64,000 nt of DNA from contig NZ_JAAGOX010000005.1 of the NCBI RefSeq assembly GCF_010500245.1, positions 62,001 through 126,000 on the forward strand, read 5' to 3'. Under the pieces are notes generated by a model. The model saw only the letters and a list, made by a program, of their open reading frames with translations. It ran no database searches and was not told where the DNA came from. This stretch comes from Ruegeria sp. PrR005 (GTDB lineage Bacteria > Pseudomonadota > Alphaproteobacteria > Rhodobacterales > Rhodobacteraceae). Every line of letters starts with the position of its first letter. Within the stretch, counting starts at the first letter, position 1. Below are positions 16,450 to 25,587 of the stretch, piece by piece. Made by a program: the position numbers and the translations under genes.

Positions 16450-17115
16450 TTACAGGCTCAGCTTGTCGCGCATAAAGGCCAGCGCCACCCCCAGACCGTC
16501 CTGGTCGATCCCGTGGCCGGTGCCCTTCATCACATGGGCATAGATTTCCTTGAACCCCGCGCCTTGCAGCGCTTCGGCCGCTTGCGGCAAGGATTGCGGC
16601 GGCACCACGTCGTCAGCGTCGCCATGAACCAGCAGGATCGGCATGCGGCTGACCACCTCGTCCGCCAGCAGTTCCGGCTCCAACAGCCGCCCCGAAAAGG
16701 CGACGACGCCGGCAATCGGATCGTCGCGCCGGGGGGCCACATGCAGGCTCATCATGGTGCCCTGGCTAAAGCCGAACAGCACGACCTGCTCAGGCAGCAG
16801 ATCCTCGTCCACCATCAAAGCGTCGAGAAAAGCGTTGAAGTCCTCGACGGCCGCGGCCATGCCGCGCCGGGCCGCTTCCTCGGACGAGCCGTCCAGCCAG
16901 GGGATGGGAAACCACTGGAACCCAAAGGGCATACCCGGAATGGTCTCGGGCGCATCGGGAGCGACGAACAGAGTGTCAGGCAGATACTCTCCCAGCACAT
17001 CGGCCAGCCCCAAAAGGTCCGCACCATTGGCGCCATAGCCATGCACGAACACCACCGCCGAGCGGGTATCGCCCGATACCGGTGCCTTGCGCCCGGCCTT
17101 CAAAACCCGTGTCAT
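16450..17115 (-). CDS. Carboxylesterase/phospholipase, alpha/beta hydrolase
   Basis: A 221-residue serine hydrolase of the YpfH/EstB family. Catalytic triad Ser117 ('FGFSQGTMM'), Asp169 ('HGDADDVV') and His201 ('GTGHGID'), oxyanion hole near 'FVHGYGANG'. Likely hydrolyses short acyl esters or lysophospholipids. The ATG at 17115 overlaps the stop of the glycosylase gene (ATGA), so the two are translationally coupled. Confidence 0.85.
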   Translation of the reverse strand: MTRVLKAGRKAPVSGDTRSAVVFVHGYGANGADLLGLADVLGEYLPDTLFVAPDAPETIPGMPFGFQWFPIPWLDGSSEEAARRGMAAAVEDFNAFLDALMVDEDLLPEQVVLFGFSQGTMMSLHVAPRRDDPIAGVVAFSGRLLEPELLADEVVSRMPILLVHGDADDVVPPQSLPQAAEALQGAGFKEIYAHVMKGTGHGIDQDGLGVALAFMRDKLSL

Positions 17116-17744
17116 CTGATCCCTTCCCTGTCCTTTGCCACCCGGTAATAGGCCCACAGAACCCGCGCCGCAACCGAGCGCCAGGGCGACCAGGCCAGCG
17201 CCATCTGTCGCAGGGCGCGTTCCTTTGGGCGCTCGGGCAAGTCGTAGAGCACCCGGGCGGCCTCCTGCAAGGCAAGATCGCCGGGCGCAAAGACATCGGC
17301 ACGACCCAGGCTGAACATGGCATAGATTTCGGCGGTCCAGACCCCGATCCCCGGCACCCGCACCAATTCGGCGATCACGTCCTGATCCGCAGCGGTGCGC
17401 AGCCCGACGAAATCGATACGGGCGGCCGTCAATTCGCGGGCATAACGGATCTTTTGTCGGCTCAACCCCACCGCGCGCAAATCGTCGTCGCTGGCGTTCC
17501 GGATCTCTGTCGGGTCGGTCAGCTGCGCGTCCTTCATCCGGGACCAGATCGCGTTGGCCGAGGCGACGCTCACCTGCTGGCTAACGATGGCGCTAAGCAG
17601 TTCGGCAAATCCGTCCGGTCTCCGGCGCAGTGGCAAAGGGCCCGTCAACGTCAACGCATGGGCCATGCGCGGGCAGGCCGTGGCCAGCCACGCCGCGCCT
17701 TCGGCCACGCAATCGGGGGTCTCTATGATGCGTCCAACCGTCAT
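17112..17744 (-). CDS. DNA-3-methyladenine glycosylase II, AlkA-like
   Basis: A 210-residue HhH-GPD DNA repair glycosylase that removes alkylated bases. The helix-hairpin-helix is 'LVRVPGIGVWTAEIYAMFSL' and the catalytic Asp follows in 'FAPGDLALQ'. It has no iron-sulfur cluster motif and lacks the N-terminal AlkA domain, matching the short bacterial MAG form. First of an ATGA-coupled pair with the esterase gene. No LexA box was seen upstream. Confidence 0.88.
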   Translation of the reverse strand: MTVGRIIETPDCVAEGAAWLATACPRMAHALTLTGPLPLRRRPDGFAELLSAIVSQQVSVASANAIWSRMKDAQLTDPTEIRNASDDDLRAVGLSRQKIRYARELTAARIDFVGLRTAADQDVIAELVRVPGIGVWTAEIYAMFSLGRADVFAPGDLALQEAARVLYDLPERPKERALRQMALAWSPWRSVAARVLWAYYRVAKDREGIR

Positions 17745-17848
17745 GCTGACCCTTTCAATCCGATTCCGTCACATGGCAAAGGTTAATCTGTTCACAAATG
17801 GTTTCAACCGGCTTGCCGCCGCATGCATTCACCGATACGCATGCGTCC

Positions 17849-19066
17849 ATGACGCTCGCCGATAGCCACTCAAACGACAGCCGCGCCAAGCGCAATGTCG
17901 CCGTTCTCGTCGCCGCCCAGGCCATCCTGGGCGCGCAGATGCCGATGATCTTTACCATAGGCGGGCTGGCAGGCCAGTCGCTGGCCAGCAATCCCTGTCT
18001 CGCGACGCTGCCTATTTCGCTCATTGTGCTGGGCTCGATGCTGGCGGCAACGCCGATCTCGGCCATCATGCAGAAATGGGGCCGCCGGGCCGGGTTTCTG
18101 ATCGGTGCCCTGGCGGGTGCGCTGGGTGGCGCGGTCGGCGCCTACGGGCTCTATCTCTCCTCTTTCCCGATCTTTCTGGCAGGCAGCCTGCTGACCGGCT
18201 TCTATATGAGCGCGCATGGATTTTACCGCTTTGCCGCCGCCGATACCGCCTCGGACGCGTTCCGGCCCAAGGCGATTTCCTATGTCATGGCGGGCGGTCT
18301 GGCGGCGGCGATCATCGGGCCGCAGGCCGTCAAGGCCACCTCGGACGCCTATGTCATCCCCTTCCTCGGCACCTATTATGCGGTGATCGCGGTCAACCTG
18401 CTGGGCGCGATGCTGTTCTTTTTCCTCGACATTCCGCGCCCGATCCCGCCTGCCGCCGACAGCCCGCGCGGGCGCAGCCGGATGGAATTGCTCAAGACCC
18501 CACGTATCGCGGTGGCTGTGATCTGCGCCATGGTCTCCTATGCTCTGATGAACCTGGTGATGACCTCGACCCCGCTGGCAGTGGTGGGCTGCGGCTATGA
18601 CCGCGCCGATGCCGCCGATGTTGTGACCAGCCATGTGCTGGCCATGTATGTACCGAGCTTTTTCACTGGCCACCTGATCGCCCGGTTCGGAGTGGAAAAG
18701 GTCGTGGCTGCCGGTCTGGTGGTGCTGGCCGCCGCCGGAGTAGTGGCGCTGCAAGGCGTGGATCTGAACAACTTCTTCATCGCGCTGATCCTCTTGGGAC
18801 TTGGCTGGAACTTCGGCTTTATCGGCGCCACCACCATGTTGGCAGGCGCCCATGAGCCGCATGAGCGTGGCCGCATGCAGGGGCTCAACGACCTTCTGGT
18901 CTTTGGCGGTGTCACCATGGCCTCGCTGGCCTCGGGCGGGTTGATGAACTGCTCGGGGGGTTCCCCGGTCGAAGGCTGGACTGCCGTCAACCTGGCGATG
19001 GTGCCCTTCCTGACACTGGCGGGTGGCGCGCTGATCTGGCTGATGCTGCGCCCCAAGGACGCGTAA
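17849..19066 (+). CDS. Major facilitator superfamily transporter
   Basis: A 405-residue membrane protein with about 12 hydrophobic segments; 'QKWGRRAGF' is the MFS loop 2-3 motif. The later part ('NFGFIGATTMLAGAHEPHERGRMQGLND') resembles the unassigned YdfJ/CynX-like MFS branch. Substrate unknown. The start 'MTLADSHSNDSRAKRN' is preferred to an ATG-like start at 17798 because the upstream codons are atypical. Divergent from the glycosylase gene. Confidence 0.8.
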   Translation: MTLADSHSNDSRAKRNVAVLVAAQAILGAQMPMIFTIGGLAGQSLASNPCLATLPISLIVLGSMLAATPISAIMQKWGRRAGFLIGALAGALGGAVGAYGLYLSSFPIFLAGSLLTGFYMSAHGFYRFAAADTASDAFRPKAISYVMAGGLAAAIIGPQAVKATSDAYVIPFLGTYYAVIAVNLLGAMLFFFLDIPRPIPPAADSPRGRSRMELLKTPRIAVAVICAMVSYALMNLVMTSTPLAVVGCGYDRADAADVVTSHVLAMYVPSFFTGHLIARFGVEKVVAAGLVVLAAAGVVALQGVDLNNFFIALILLGLGWNFGFIGATTMLAGAHEPHERGRMQGLNDLLVFGGVTMASLASGGLMNCSGGSPVEGWTAVNLAMVPFLTLAGGALIWLMLRPKDA

Positions 19067-19071
19067 GCGGG

Positions 19072-19130
19072 AGCGCTGCCCCCGTCGCCTGAAGGCGACT
19101 CCCCCGGGATATTTTCAGCAAGAGGAAAGA
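19072..19130 (-). repeat. Gene-end repeat element, copy D1
   Basis: Minus-oriented copy: CTTTCCTCTTGCTGAAAATA then TCCCGGGGGAGTCGCC, hairpin GTCGCC-TGAA-GGCGAC (19084-19099). It starts 5 bp after the MFS stop and faces D2. Confidence 0.7.
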
Positions 19131-19142
19131 GCTAACAAACCT

Positions 19143-19190
19143 GCCTCTTCATTTCGCTGTATATACTCCAGCGCGCGAGTCGGAGCCTCG
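19143..19190 (+). repeat. Gene-end repeat element, copy D2
   Basis: GCCTCTTCATTTCGCTGTAT then ATACTCCAGCGCGCGAG: a diverged copy facing D1, next to the 3' end of the minus-strand synthase gene. Confidence 0.6.
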
Positions 19191-19198
19191 CAAGACCG

Positions 19199-19981
19199 TC
19201 ACCAGCGGCCCGTCGCAGCCTGAAGGCTCAGACGCAGATGTCGCGCGAATGGGCTAAGGCCAAGCTGGCCAGTTGCAACGCGCGCAGGGTCTTTGTGCGC
19301 CTGGCGCAGTAGCGCGTCGCTCTGCCATCCCGCCAAAAGCGCGGGTCGCGCGGCGGGTGAGACCAATGAGCGCTTTGCGCGGGCGCGCGACAACCGGTCG
19401 AGCCCCTCTTCGGCCAGGCGCCGGATACCCGCCGGGGTACCGTCGAGCAACGGGATGCGCCCACGCGCCTCCAGTTCCGGGATGGCACGGAACCAGTTGG
19501 CCAGACCCATCGCATAGCCGTAATCGCGCAAGGCGCCCTCGTCTGCCTGCCCCAGAGCGGCCGCGGCGGCGCAAAGCAGGCTGCCGCTGCTCTCCTCCAG
19601 ATAGCGGGTCAGGTGGGCTTCATCCTCGAACGGATCGCGGTAGATGTCCCAGCGCCGCGCAGCCACAAACGCGTCCAGCCGGGCCGCCATCTGCGGGCTG
19701 AGAATGCCCGCCAGCGGCGTCACCACCGGATGACGGCGCGCGGGCTTGCTGAGGGCAAGCTCCTCCAGCGCGTCGCGCCACCATTGCAGCCGCATCTCGG
19801 CAATCATCGGCTCGGCCGAGGCCCAGGGCGCGCGCGCCACCTCGACCGCCAGCGCATAGAGCGGGAACAGCACCCGCCGCGCCGCCACCGGCGCCGCCAT
19901 CGCCGCCGCGAACCGGTCAGGATCGGCGCGCTGCACCAGCTCGGCACAGGCGGTCAGGTCGGCGTCAAAGACGTCGCTCAC
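19199..19981 (-). CDS. Squalene/phytoene synthase family protein
   Basis: A 260-residue trans-isoprenyl diphosphate synthase-fold protein ('MRLQWWRDALEEL', 'DYGYAMGLANWFRAIPEL'). The aspartate-rich catalytic motifs of true phytoene synthases are degenerate ('DIYRDPFEDEAH' remains), and no carotenoid genes are nearby, so it resembles the NDUFAF6-like group of unknown activity. It starts with GTG, the GTGA overlapping the cimA stop; translation should depend on cimA. Confidence 0.75.
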   Translation of the reverse strand: MSDVFDADLTACAELVQRADPDRFAAAMAAPVAARRVLFPLYALAVEVARAPWASAEPMIAEMRLQWWRDALEELALSKPARRHPVVTPLAGILSPQMAARLDAFVAARRWDIYRDPFEDEAHLTRYLEESSGSLLCAAAAALGQADEGALRDYGYAMGLANWFRAIPELEARGRIPLLDGTPAGIRRLAEEGLDRLSRARAKRSLVSPAARPALLAGWQSDALLRQAHKDPARVATGQLGLSPFARHLRLSLQAATGRW

Positions 19982-21612
19982 TCCGCCGCCACCCCTTGAT
20001 CCGCACAATCGCGCAGCAGTTTCCAGTTGATCGCGTCCAGAAGCGCCTCGAACGAGGCGTCGACTATGTTGGCGCTGACGCCCACGGTGGACCAGCGCCG
20101 CCCCTTGCCATCCTCGCTGTCGATGATGACGCGGGTCACCGCCTCGGTGCCACCTTGCGTGATACGCACCTTGAAATCCACCAGCCGCATGTCGCTGAGG
20201 ATCGCCGAATAGCGCCCCAGATCCTTGGCCAGCGCCTTGTAAAGCGCGTTGACCGGGCCGCGGTCGCTGCCGGTCTCGTCCAGCGACTCGCTGACCGAAA
20301 GCAGCTTTTCGCCATCCACCTTGACCACCACGACCGCCTCGGAGAGGCTGACCATGCGGTCATACTTGTTCTTGCGCCGCTCGACCGTGACCTTGTAGCG
20401 CTTGACCTCGAAGAATGCGGGCATCTGCCCCAGTTCGCGTCGCGCCAGCAGTTCGAAACTGGCCTGCGCGGTGTCATAGGAATAGCCCTCGTCCTCGCGC
20501 GCCTTGATCCGCTCCAGGATATGCCCCAGCGACGGGTCGCCCGGCGGCACGCTCAGCCCCGCATCGGTCAGCCGCTTGCGCAGGTTCGACTGGCCGGCTT
20601 GGTTCGACATCGGGATGATGCGCTCGTTCCCTACCAGCCTCGGGTCGATATGCTCATATGTCGACGGATCCTTTAGGATGGCGCTGGCATGCAGACCGGC
20701 CTTGTGGGCAAAGGCAGACGAGCCGACATAGGGCGCCTGTTTCACCGGCACCCGGTTCAGGATATCGTCCAGCATGCGGCTGATCCGGGTCAGATCGGCC
20801 AGCGCCTCGGCACTGACTCCGGTCTCGAACCGGCTGGCAAAAGGTTCCTTCAACAATAGCGTCGGGATCAGCGAGGTCAGGTTGGCATTGCCACAACGCT
20901 CGCCCAGCCCGTTCAGCGTGCCCTGGATCTGGCGCGCGCCCGCCATCACGGCGGCCAGCGAACAGGCCACCGCCTGATCGGTGTCGTTGTGGCAATGGAT
21001 GCCCAGACGGTCGCCGGGAATACCGGCGGCGATCACCTCGCCCACCACGCGGGCCACATCGGCGGGCATGGCGCCACCATTGGTGTCACAGAGCACGATC
21101 CAGCGCGCGCCCGCGTCCAGCGCCGCGCGGCAGACCTCCAGCGCATAGGCGGGATTGTCGCGATAACCGTCAAAGAAATGCTCGGCATCAAACAGCGCCT
21201 CGCGCCCCTGCGCCACGATATGGGCCATCGAGGCGCGGATGTTCTCGGTGTTCTCGGCCAGTTCGATCCCCAGCGCCTGGGTCACGTGGTAATCATGCGC
21301 CTTGCCCACCAGACAGACGGTGCCGGTGCCCGCATTCATCACGGCGGCCAGCACATCGTCATTTTCCGCCGAGCGGCCAGATCGTTTGGTCATGCCAAAG
21401 GCGGTCAGCCGCGCGCGGGTCGCCGGAGCAGAGTCGAAAAACGCGCTGTCCGTGGGGTTGGCGCCAGGCCAGCCGCCCTCGATATAGTCGACGCCGAGGC
21501 TGTCGAGCCCGCTGGCGATGCGCAGTTTTTCCGGGGTCGAGAACTGCACGCCCTGGGTCTGCTGCCCGTCGCGCAGGGTGGTGTCGTAGAGGTAGAGGCG
21601 GTCAGCCGTCAC
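19978..21612 (-). CDS. cimA: (R)-citramalate synthase / 2-isopropylmalate synthase family
   Basis: A 544-residue enzyme joining acetyl-CoA to pyruvate to give citramalate for threonine-independent isoleucine synthesis. The DRE-TIM barrel motifs are '[13 protein letters not shown]' near the N-terminus and '[13 protein letters not shown]'; a C-terminal LeuA allosteric domain ('[17 protein letters not shown]...') follows. The start is taken at GTG 21612 ([16 protein letters not shown]), overlapping the cysS stop as GTGA; the longer frame runs backwards into cysS coding sequence. CimA rather than LeuA is inferred from the catalytic loop and length. Confidence 0.85.
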   Translation of the reverse strand: MTADRLYLYDTTLRDGQQTQGVQFSTPEKLRIASGLDSLGVDYIEGGWPGANPTDSAFFDSAPATRARLTAFGMTKRSGRSAENDDVLAAVMNAGTGTVCLVGKAHDYHVTQALGIELAENTENIRASMAHIVAQGREALFDAEHFFDGYRDNPAYALEVCRAALDAGARWIVLCDTNGGAMPADVARVVGEVIAAGIPGDRLGIHCHNDTDQAVACSLAAVMAGARQIQGTLNGLGERCGNANLTSLIPTLLLKEPFASRFETGVSAEALADLTRISRMLDDILNRVPVKQAPYVGSSAFAHKAGLHASAILKDPSTYEHIDPRLVGNERIIPMSNQAGQSNLRKRLTDAGLSVPPGDPSLGHILERIKAREDEGYSYDTAQASFELLARRELGQMPAFFEVKRYKVTVERRKNKYDRMVSLSEAVVVVKVDGEKLLSVSESLDETGSDRGPVNALYKALAKDLGRYSAILSDMRLVDFKVRITQGGTEAVTRVIIDSEDGKGRRWSTVGVSANIVDASFEALLDAINWKLLRDCADQGVAAE

Positions 21613-23171
21613 AATCTCAATCCCTCGATTAGCATCCGGATTTTCTGCTCTTGGTTTTCCTTGCACGGAATAATGCCAGTTCTCATTTGATCTGCGATTG
21701 AATACCAATATTCGGCTTCGTCATCACTGTCCGTTGCCACAGCTCTATTGGCCCGAGCATAAGCAGTGCCAATGCTTTCCAGCTGTTTGCGTAATAACTT
21801 AATTCCGGTCTTAGATATTTGCACCTCAAGACCGGCTGCGACGAAGGCTGCTTTGAGTCTATCGACCTCTCCGAAATCCTTTGTTTTTAAAGCTACAGAG
21901 CGCACATTTTCCAAGTGCTGAGCTAAAGGCATCAGATCGTCAGAAACGTTTTCAAACCATTCCGACCAATGGCGTCCGAGAAATCCCAAAAACTCAAGAT
22001 CGCGATATAATTGACCTCCGAAGGTCCATGGGGACGCAGCAGCTATAGAAACTTGACGCCTTAACTCGAATAAGGCTTTTGAGGTATTCAAGTCGTCAGC
22101 CAAGGCCGCGACAAGTTGATGGCTCGGTTCAGAAGGTTCTCTTTTTCGAGGTCCGACTGAATCACCTCCCTCAAACCAATCATCGAGTATTTTTGCACAT
22201 TGCCGCAACAGTTTCTCCGCCTCGTGCGCCTTCTCCGCCGTCCAGTCCATCGGCTTGCGGTAATGCGTTGATAGGAACACGAACCGGATCACCTCGCCCG
22301 GGATGCCCTGATCCAGCAGGTCGCGCACGGTAAAGAAGTTGCCCAGCGACTTGGACATCTTCTTGCCCTCGACCTGCAACATCTCGTTATGGAGCCAGAC
22401 GTTTGCAAAACGACCCTCGGGATGGGCGCAGCAGCTTTGCGCGATTTCGTTCTCGTGATGCGGGAACATCAGGTCGTTGCCACCGCCGTGAATGTCGAAA
22501 CTTTCACCCAAGAGCTCGTAGCTCATGGCCGAGCATTCGATATGCCAGCCCGGCCGCCCCCGGCCCCAGGGGCTGTCCCAGCCGGGCAGATCGGGGGTCG
22601 AGGGTTTCCACAGCACGAAATCCATCGGGTTCTTCTTGTAGGGCGCGACCTCGACCCGGGCGCCCGCGATCATGTCATCGACCGAGCGGCCCGAAAGCTT
22701 GCCGTAATGCTCTTTCCACGAATCCACCGCGAACAGCACATGGCCCTCGGCCTCATAAGCGTGTCCCTTGGCGATCAGGTCGGCGATCATCGCCACCATC
22801 TGCAGGATATACTCTGTGGCGCGCGGCATGTGGTCGGGCTCCAGCGCGCCCAACGCGCCCATGTCGTCCAGAAACCACTGCGTCGTCTCGGCGGTGATGT
22901 CGCCGATGGGCCGCCCGCTTTCGGCCGCGCGCGCGTTGATCTTGTCGTCCACGTCAGTGAAGTTACGCGCATAGGTCACGTGATCCGCGCCATAGACATG
23001 GCGCAGCAGCCGGTAGAGCACGTCGAACACCACCACGGGCCGCGCATTGCCCAGATGCGCCCGGTCATAGACCGTGGGACCGCAGACATACATGCGCACG
23101 TTCCGGGGGTCGATCGGGACAAACTCTTCCTTTGTTCGCGTCCTTGTGTTGTGCAGCTTGATCGTCGTCAT
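21609..23171 (-). CDS. cysS: Cysteinyl-tRNA synthetase, with an A+T-rich 3' third
   Basis: A 520-residue class I synthetase. Zinc ligands Cys30 and Cys213 with 'FPHHENE' (about 236-242), the HIGH-type motif 'HLGNA' (39-43) and 'KMSKS' (271-275) are intact. From about residue 321 to the end the DNA changes sharply: 251 of 540 bases (46%) are G/C at 21661-22200 by hand count, against roughly 65-70% in the catalytic half. The C-terminal anticodon-binding part also ends in an unusual basic tail ('[17 protein letters not shown]'). This looks like a recombinant gene. It is the first cistron of a GTGA-coupled chain with cimA. Confidence 0.92.
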   Translation of the reverse strand: MTTIKLHNTRTRTKEEFVPIDPRNVRMYVCGPTVYDRAHLGNARPVVVFDVLYRLLRHVYGADHVTYARNFTDVDDKINARAAESGRPIGDITAETTQWFLDDMGALGALEPDHMPRATEYILQMVAMIADLIAKGHAYEAEGHVLFAVDSWKEHYGKLSGRSVDDMIAGARVEVAPYKKNPMDFVLWKPSTPDLPGWDSPWGRGRPGWHIECSAMSYELLGESFDIHGGGNDLMFPHHENEIAQSCCAHPEGRFANVWLHNEMLQVEGKKMSKSLGNFFTVRDLLDQGIPGEVIRFVFLSTHYRKPMDWTAEKAHEAEKLLRQCAKILDDWFEGGDSVGPRKREPSEPSHQLVAALADDLNTSKALFELRRQVSIAAASPWTFGGQLYRDLEFLGFLGRHWSEWFENVSDDLMPLAQHLENVRSVALKTKDFGEVDRLKAAFVAAGLEVQISKTGIKLLRKQLESIGTAYARANRAVATDSDDEAEYWYSIADQMRTGIIPCKENQEQKIRMLIEGLRL

Positions 23172-23251
23172 CGGGTCTTGTTCCTCAACAGCATGCGGCA
23201 GGCGCTTGTCAGCGCGGGCTTAGCAACTTGTCTTTGTGAAGGAAACGACGA

Positions 23252-23434
23252 ATGACCAGCCCGCGATTGGATCAGCGGGTAATGCAGCAGATAATGAAAC
23301 GAATGGTGCGGGTCATGGCATATCGTCTAGCACGCGGGGCCTGCTTCTCCAACATGAAAATCCGGACGGCGATTGACAAGCGGAACCACCTCTGCCCCTC
23401 TCCGCCTGGAACGCAGGCAAGGGAAGCGACATGA
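23252..23434 (+). CDS. Possible small upstream protein, 60 aa
   Basis: A short frame (MTSPRLDQRVMQQIMKRMVR...) preceded by AAGGAA 7 bp before its ATG, ending in TGA that overlaps the aminotransferase ATG (ATGA). The layout is that of a coupled leader cistron. The N-terminal half could form a basic amphipathic helix; there are two cysteines. No family is recognised, and a chance frame in the 5' leader remains possible. Confidence 0.3.
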   Translation: MTSPRLDQRVMQQIMKRMVRVMAYRLARGACFSNMKIRTAIDKRNHLCPSPPGTQAREAT

Positions 23435-24618
23435 GACTGTCACGGCGGATAACCGGCCTCACCGGGGGTGAATCGGATGGATGGGACCTGTTTCTGCGGG
23501 CGCGGCAGATGATCGCCGAAGGCATCGCCGTGACCGAACTGACCATTGGCGAACATGACACGCGGACGCGCAGCTCGATTCTCGATGCCATGGACCGCTC
23601 CGCGCGCGGCGGCCACACCGGCTATGCCATGGTGCCGGGCACTGCCCTGTTGCGCGATACGGTGGCCGCGCGCGTGCAGGAGCGGACCGGCCAGCGCACC
23701 ACCCGCGACAACGTGCTGATCACGCCCGGAGGTCAGGCGGCCCTGTTCGCGGCGCATAGTGCCGCTTGTGATCCCGGGGATACGGCGCTGTTTGTCGATC
23801 CCTATTACGCCACCTATCCAGGCACGATTCGCGGAGTCGGCGCCCTGCCCCGCGCCGTGATTGCGAGGGCCGAGGACGGGTTCCAGCCGCGCGCCGAAGC
23901 AATCGGGACGGAAGCAGATGGCGCGGTGTCTCTCCTGATCAACACTCCCAACAACCCGACAGGGGTGGTCTATGGCCGTGAAACGCTGGAGGGGATCGCC
24001 CGTGTCTGCCAGGACCGCGACTTGTGGCTGATCTCGGACGAGGTCTATGACACCCAGATCTGGGAAGGCGCGCATTTGTCCCCCCGGGCGCTGCCCGGAA
24101 TGGCCCATCGCACGCTGGTTGTCGGCTCGATGTCCAAGTCCCACGCCATGACCGGGTCGCGCTGCGGCTGGATCGTGGGACCGGAAGAGGCGATATCGCA
24201 TCTGATCACGCTGGCCACCCATACCACCTATGGCGTGCCCGGGTTTGTCCAGGACGCGGCGGTGTTCGCCCTGGGCGAAGGACGGGACCTGGAAGAGGAG
24301 ATCGCAGCCCCCTTTCGCAGGCGTCGAGAGATGGCGCGGCACATTCTGGCGGGCCAGAATGCGGTCCGTCTCAGCCCGACCCAGGGGGCGATGTATCTGA
24401 TGCTGGATGTTCGGGCGACCGGCCTGTCGGGCGAGGCCTTTGCCGCGGCCTTGCTCGAAACCCATCTCATCGCCGTGATGCCGGGGGAAAGTTTTGGCAA
24501 GGCGGCGGCGGGCCATGTCCGGGTTGCAATGACCGTTGCCGACGATGCCTTTGCCAAGGCGCTCAAGACACTCTGTCATTTTGCGGCGCAACAGGCGTCC
24601 AGCCTGTCTGGGGACTGA
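23431..24618 (+). CDS. PLP-dependent aminotransferase, class I/II
   Basis: A 395-residue fold-type I aminotransferase of the AspC family. 'INTPNNPTGVVYG' contains the cofactor-ring Asn, 'ISDEVYD' the PLP-nitrogen Asp, and 'GSMSKSHAMTGSRCGW' the Schiff-base Lys and phosphate Arg. Substrate specificity cannot be assigned. It may be translated after the small upstream frame through an ATGA overlap. Convergent with the beta-barrel protein gene. Confidence 0.85.
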   Translation: MRLSRRITGLTGGESDGWDLFLRARQMIAEGIAVTELTIGEHDTRTRSSILDAMDRSARGGHTGYAMVPGTALLRDTVAARVQERTGQRTTRDNVLITPGGQAALFAAHSAACDPGDTALFVDPYYATYPGTIRGVGALPRAVIARAEDGFQPRAEAIGTEADGAVSLLINTPNNPTGVVYGRETLEGIARVCQDRDLWLISDEVYDTQIWEGAHLSPRALPGMAHRTLVVGSMSKSHAMTGSRCGWIVGPEEAISHLITLATHTTYGVPGFVQDAAVFALGEGRDLEEEIAAPFRRRREMARHILAGQNAVRLSPTQGAMYLMLDVRATGLSGEAFAAALLETHLIAVMPGESFGKAAAGHVRVAMTVADDAFAKALKTLCHFAAQQASSLSGD

Positions 24619-24622
24619 TATC

Positions 24623-24642
24623 GGGCGGCCCGCAGGCCGCCC
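24623..24642. terminator. Bidirectional hairpin between aminotransferase and beta-barrel genes
   Basis: Perfect 8-bp stem GGGCGGCC / GGCCGCCC with loop CGCA in the 43-bp convergent gap; no T run, so termination is inferred from stem and position. Confidence 0.6.
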
Positions 24643-24661
24643 GCCCTTGATTTCGGTCGCG

Positions 24662-25180
24662 TCAGAACCGGAACGAAGCCCGCAGGTTGAAGGTATCGAC
24701 GTTGAAGTCGCTGCCCACGCCGCCCAGATCGTTGAATTCGTGGCGCAACACCTCGCCGCTGACGGCCCATTGTTCCGTCACGGGATAGGCCAACCCGACC
24801 CCATAGACGAGCCCGGTGTCATTTCCGAACGACGTGGTTGCCCGCGCGGCGCCCACCACACCATAGCCCAGCATCGGCCCGAAATCGTACCCGGCCTTGA
24901 CCTTGAACCGGCCGATATTGTCGATCGTTCCCCCGGCGCCGCCCAGATCGGCATTCACGCGGTCATATTCGACCTCGCCGCCCAGCACGAACCCGCTGCC
25001 AAAGGAATAGTCATACCCGACATGGCCGCCAAAGCTGGTGTTGTCGCCGTCGCGCGCGCCCGGTCCGTCGGCGTCGGTGTAACCGACCCCCAGACCAAGA
25101 TACGGGCCGTTGAACTCACCGGCCAAGGCGGGAAGGGACAGGACCGAGATGATCGCTGCGGCGGATACCAAGAGTTTCAT
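24662..25180 (-). CDS. Outer-membrane beta-barrel protein (OmpA/opacity-like porin)
   Basis: A 172-residue small barrel. A signal peptide (MKLLVSAAAIISVLSLPALA) precedes 'GPYLGLGVGYTDADG' and alternating beta strands ending in 'NLRASFRF' with terminal Phe, the BAM recognition signature. The start at 25180 is set by AAGGAG 8 bp upstream; in-frame Met codons further upstream lack such a site. Resembles Omp25/RopB-type surface proteins. Function probably structural; not assignable in detail. Confidence 0.85.
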   Translation of the reverse strand: MKLLVSAAAIISVLSLPALAGEFNGPYLGLGVGYTDADGPGARDGDNTSFGGHVGYDYSFGSGFVLGGEVEYDRVNADLGGAGGTIDNIGRFKVKAGYDFGPMLGYGVVGAARATTSFGNDTGLVYGVGLAYPVTEQWAVSGEVLRHEFNDLGGVGSDFNVDTFNLRASFRF

Positions 25181-25587
25181 TTTTTGACTCCTTGTCATTG
25201 ACGCGCCAGTTTCGGAACGGGCCACGACTGCTCTGCCCGTCTGTTTGCCCGACGCTTGATGCAGATGTGACCACGAGGCAGGGGTTACAACGCGGCGCCA
25301 GCCGCAGTTCGAGGCATGCGCTGAAATCTGCCCGGACACCCTTGGACGATTGCGGTTTTCCGCGCATCGCGTCTGCGACCTTCTGGTCGCAAACAGAACA
25401 GAATACGTCGGCATGCAATGTACGGTCACTTCATTCGGGAGAGAGGCCACATGCAAGGCGAACGCAGCAAGATCTGTCTGGTCAGTCGCACCATCGGTGC
25501 TGATCGCGGTCGTGCGGCGCGTGGTCGGCCGGTCCAGGTCTGAACTGAAATCAGACCCTCGGACCACATCAAACCGGATAACTAGAA
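25181..25587. other. 407-bp divergent intergenic region upstream of the MttB-family gene
   Basis: Lies between the divergent beta-barrel and MttB-family genes. The only clear structure is a 7-bp hairpin GGTCTGA-ACTGAAA-TCAGACC at 25537-25557, 30 bp before the MttB-family start. No known riboswitch class was recognised; glycine-riboswitch cores were looked for and not found. Open frames in the gap have no convincing coding signal. Confidence 0.5.

Noticed and set aside
25181..25587. Glycine riboswitch before the MttB-family gene
   Set aside because: A GGGAGAG stretch drew attention, but the paired aptamer core was not found.
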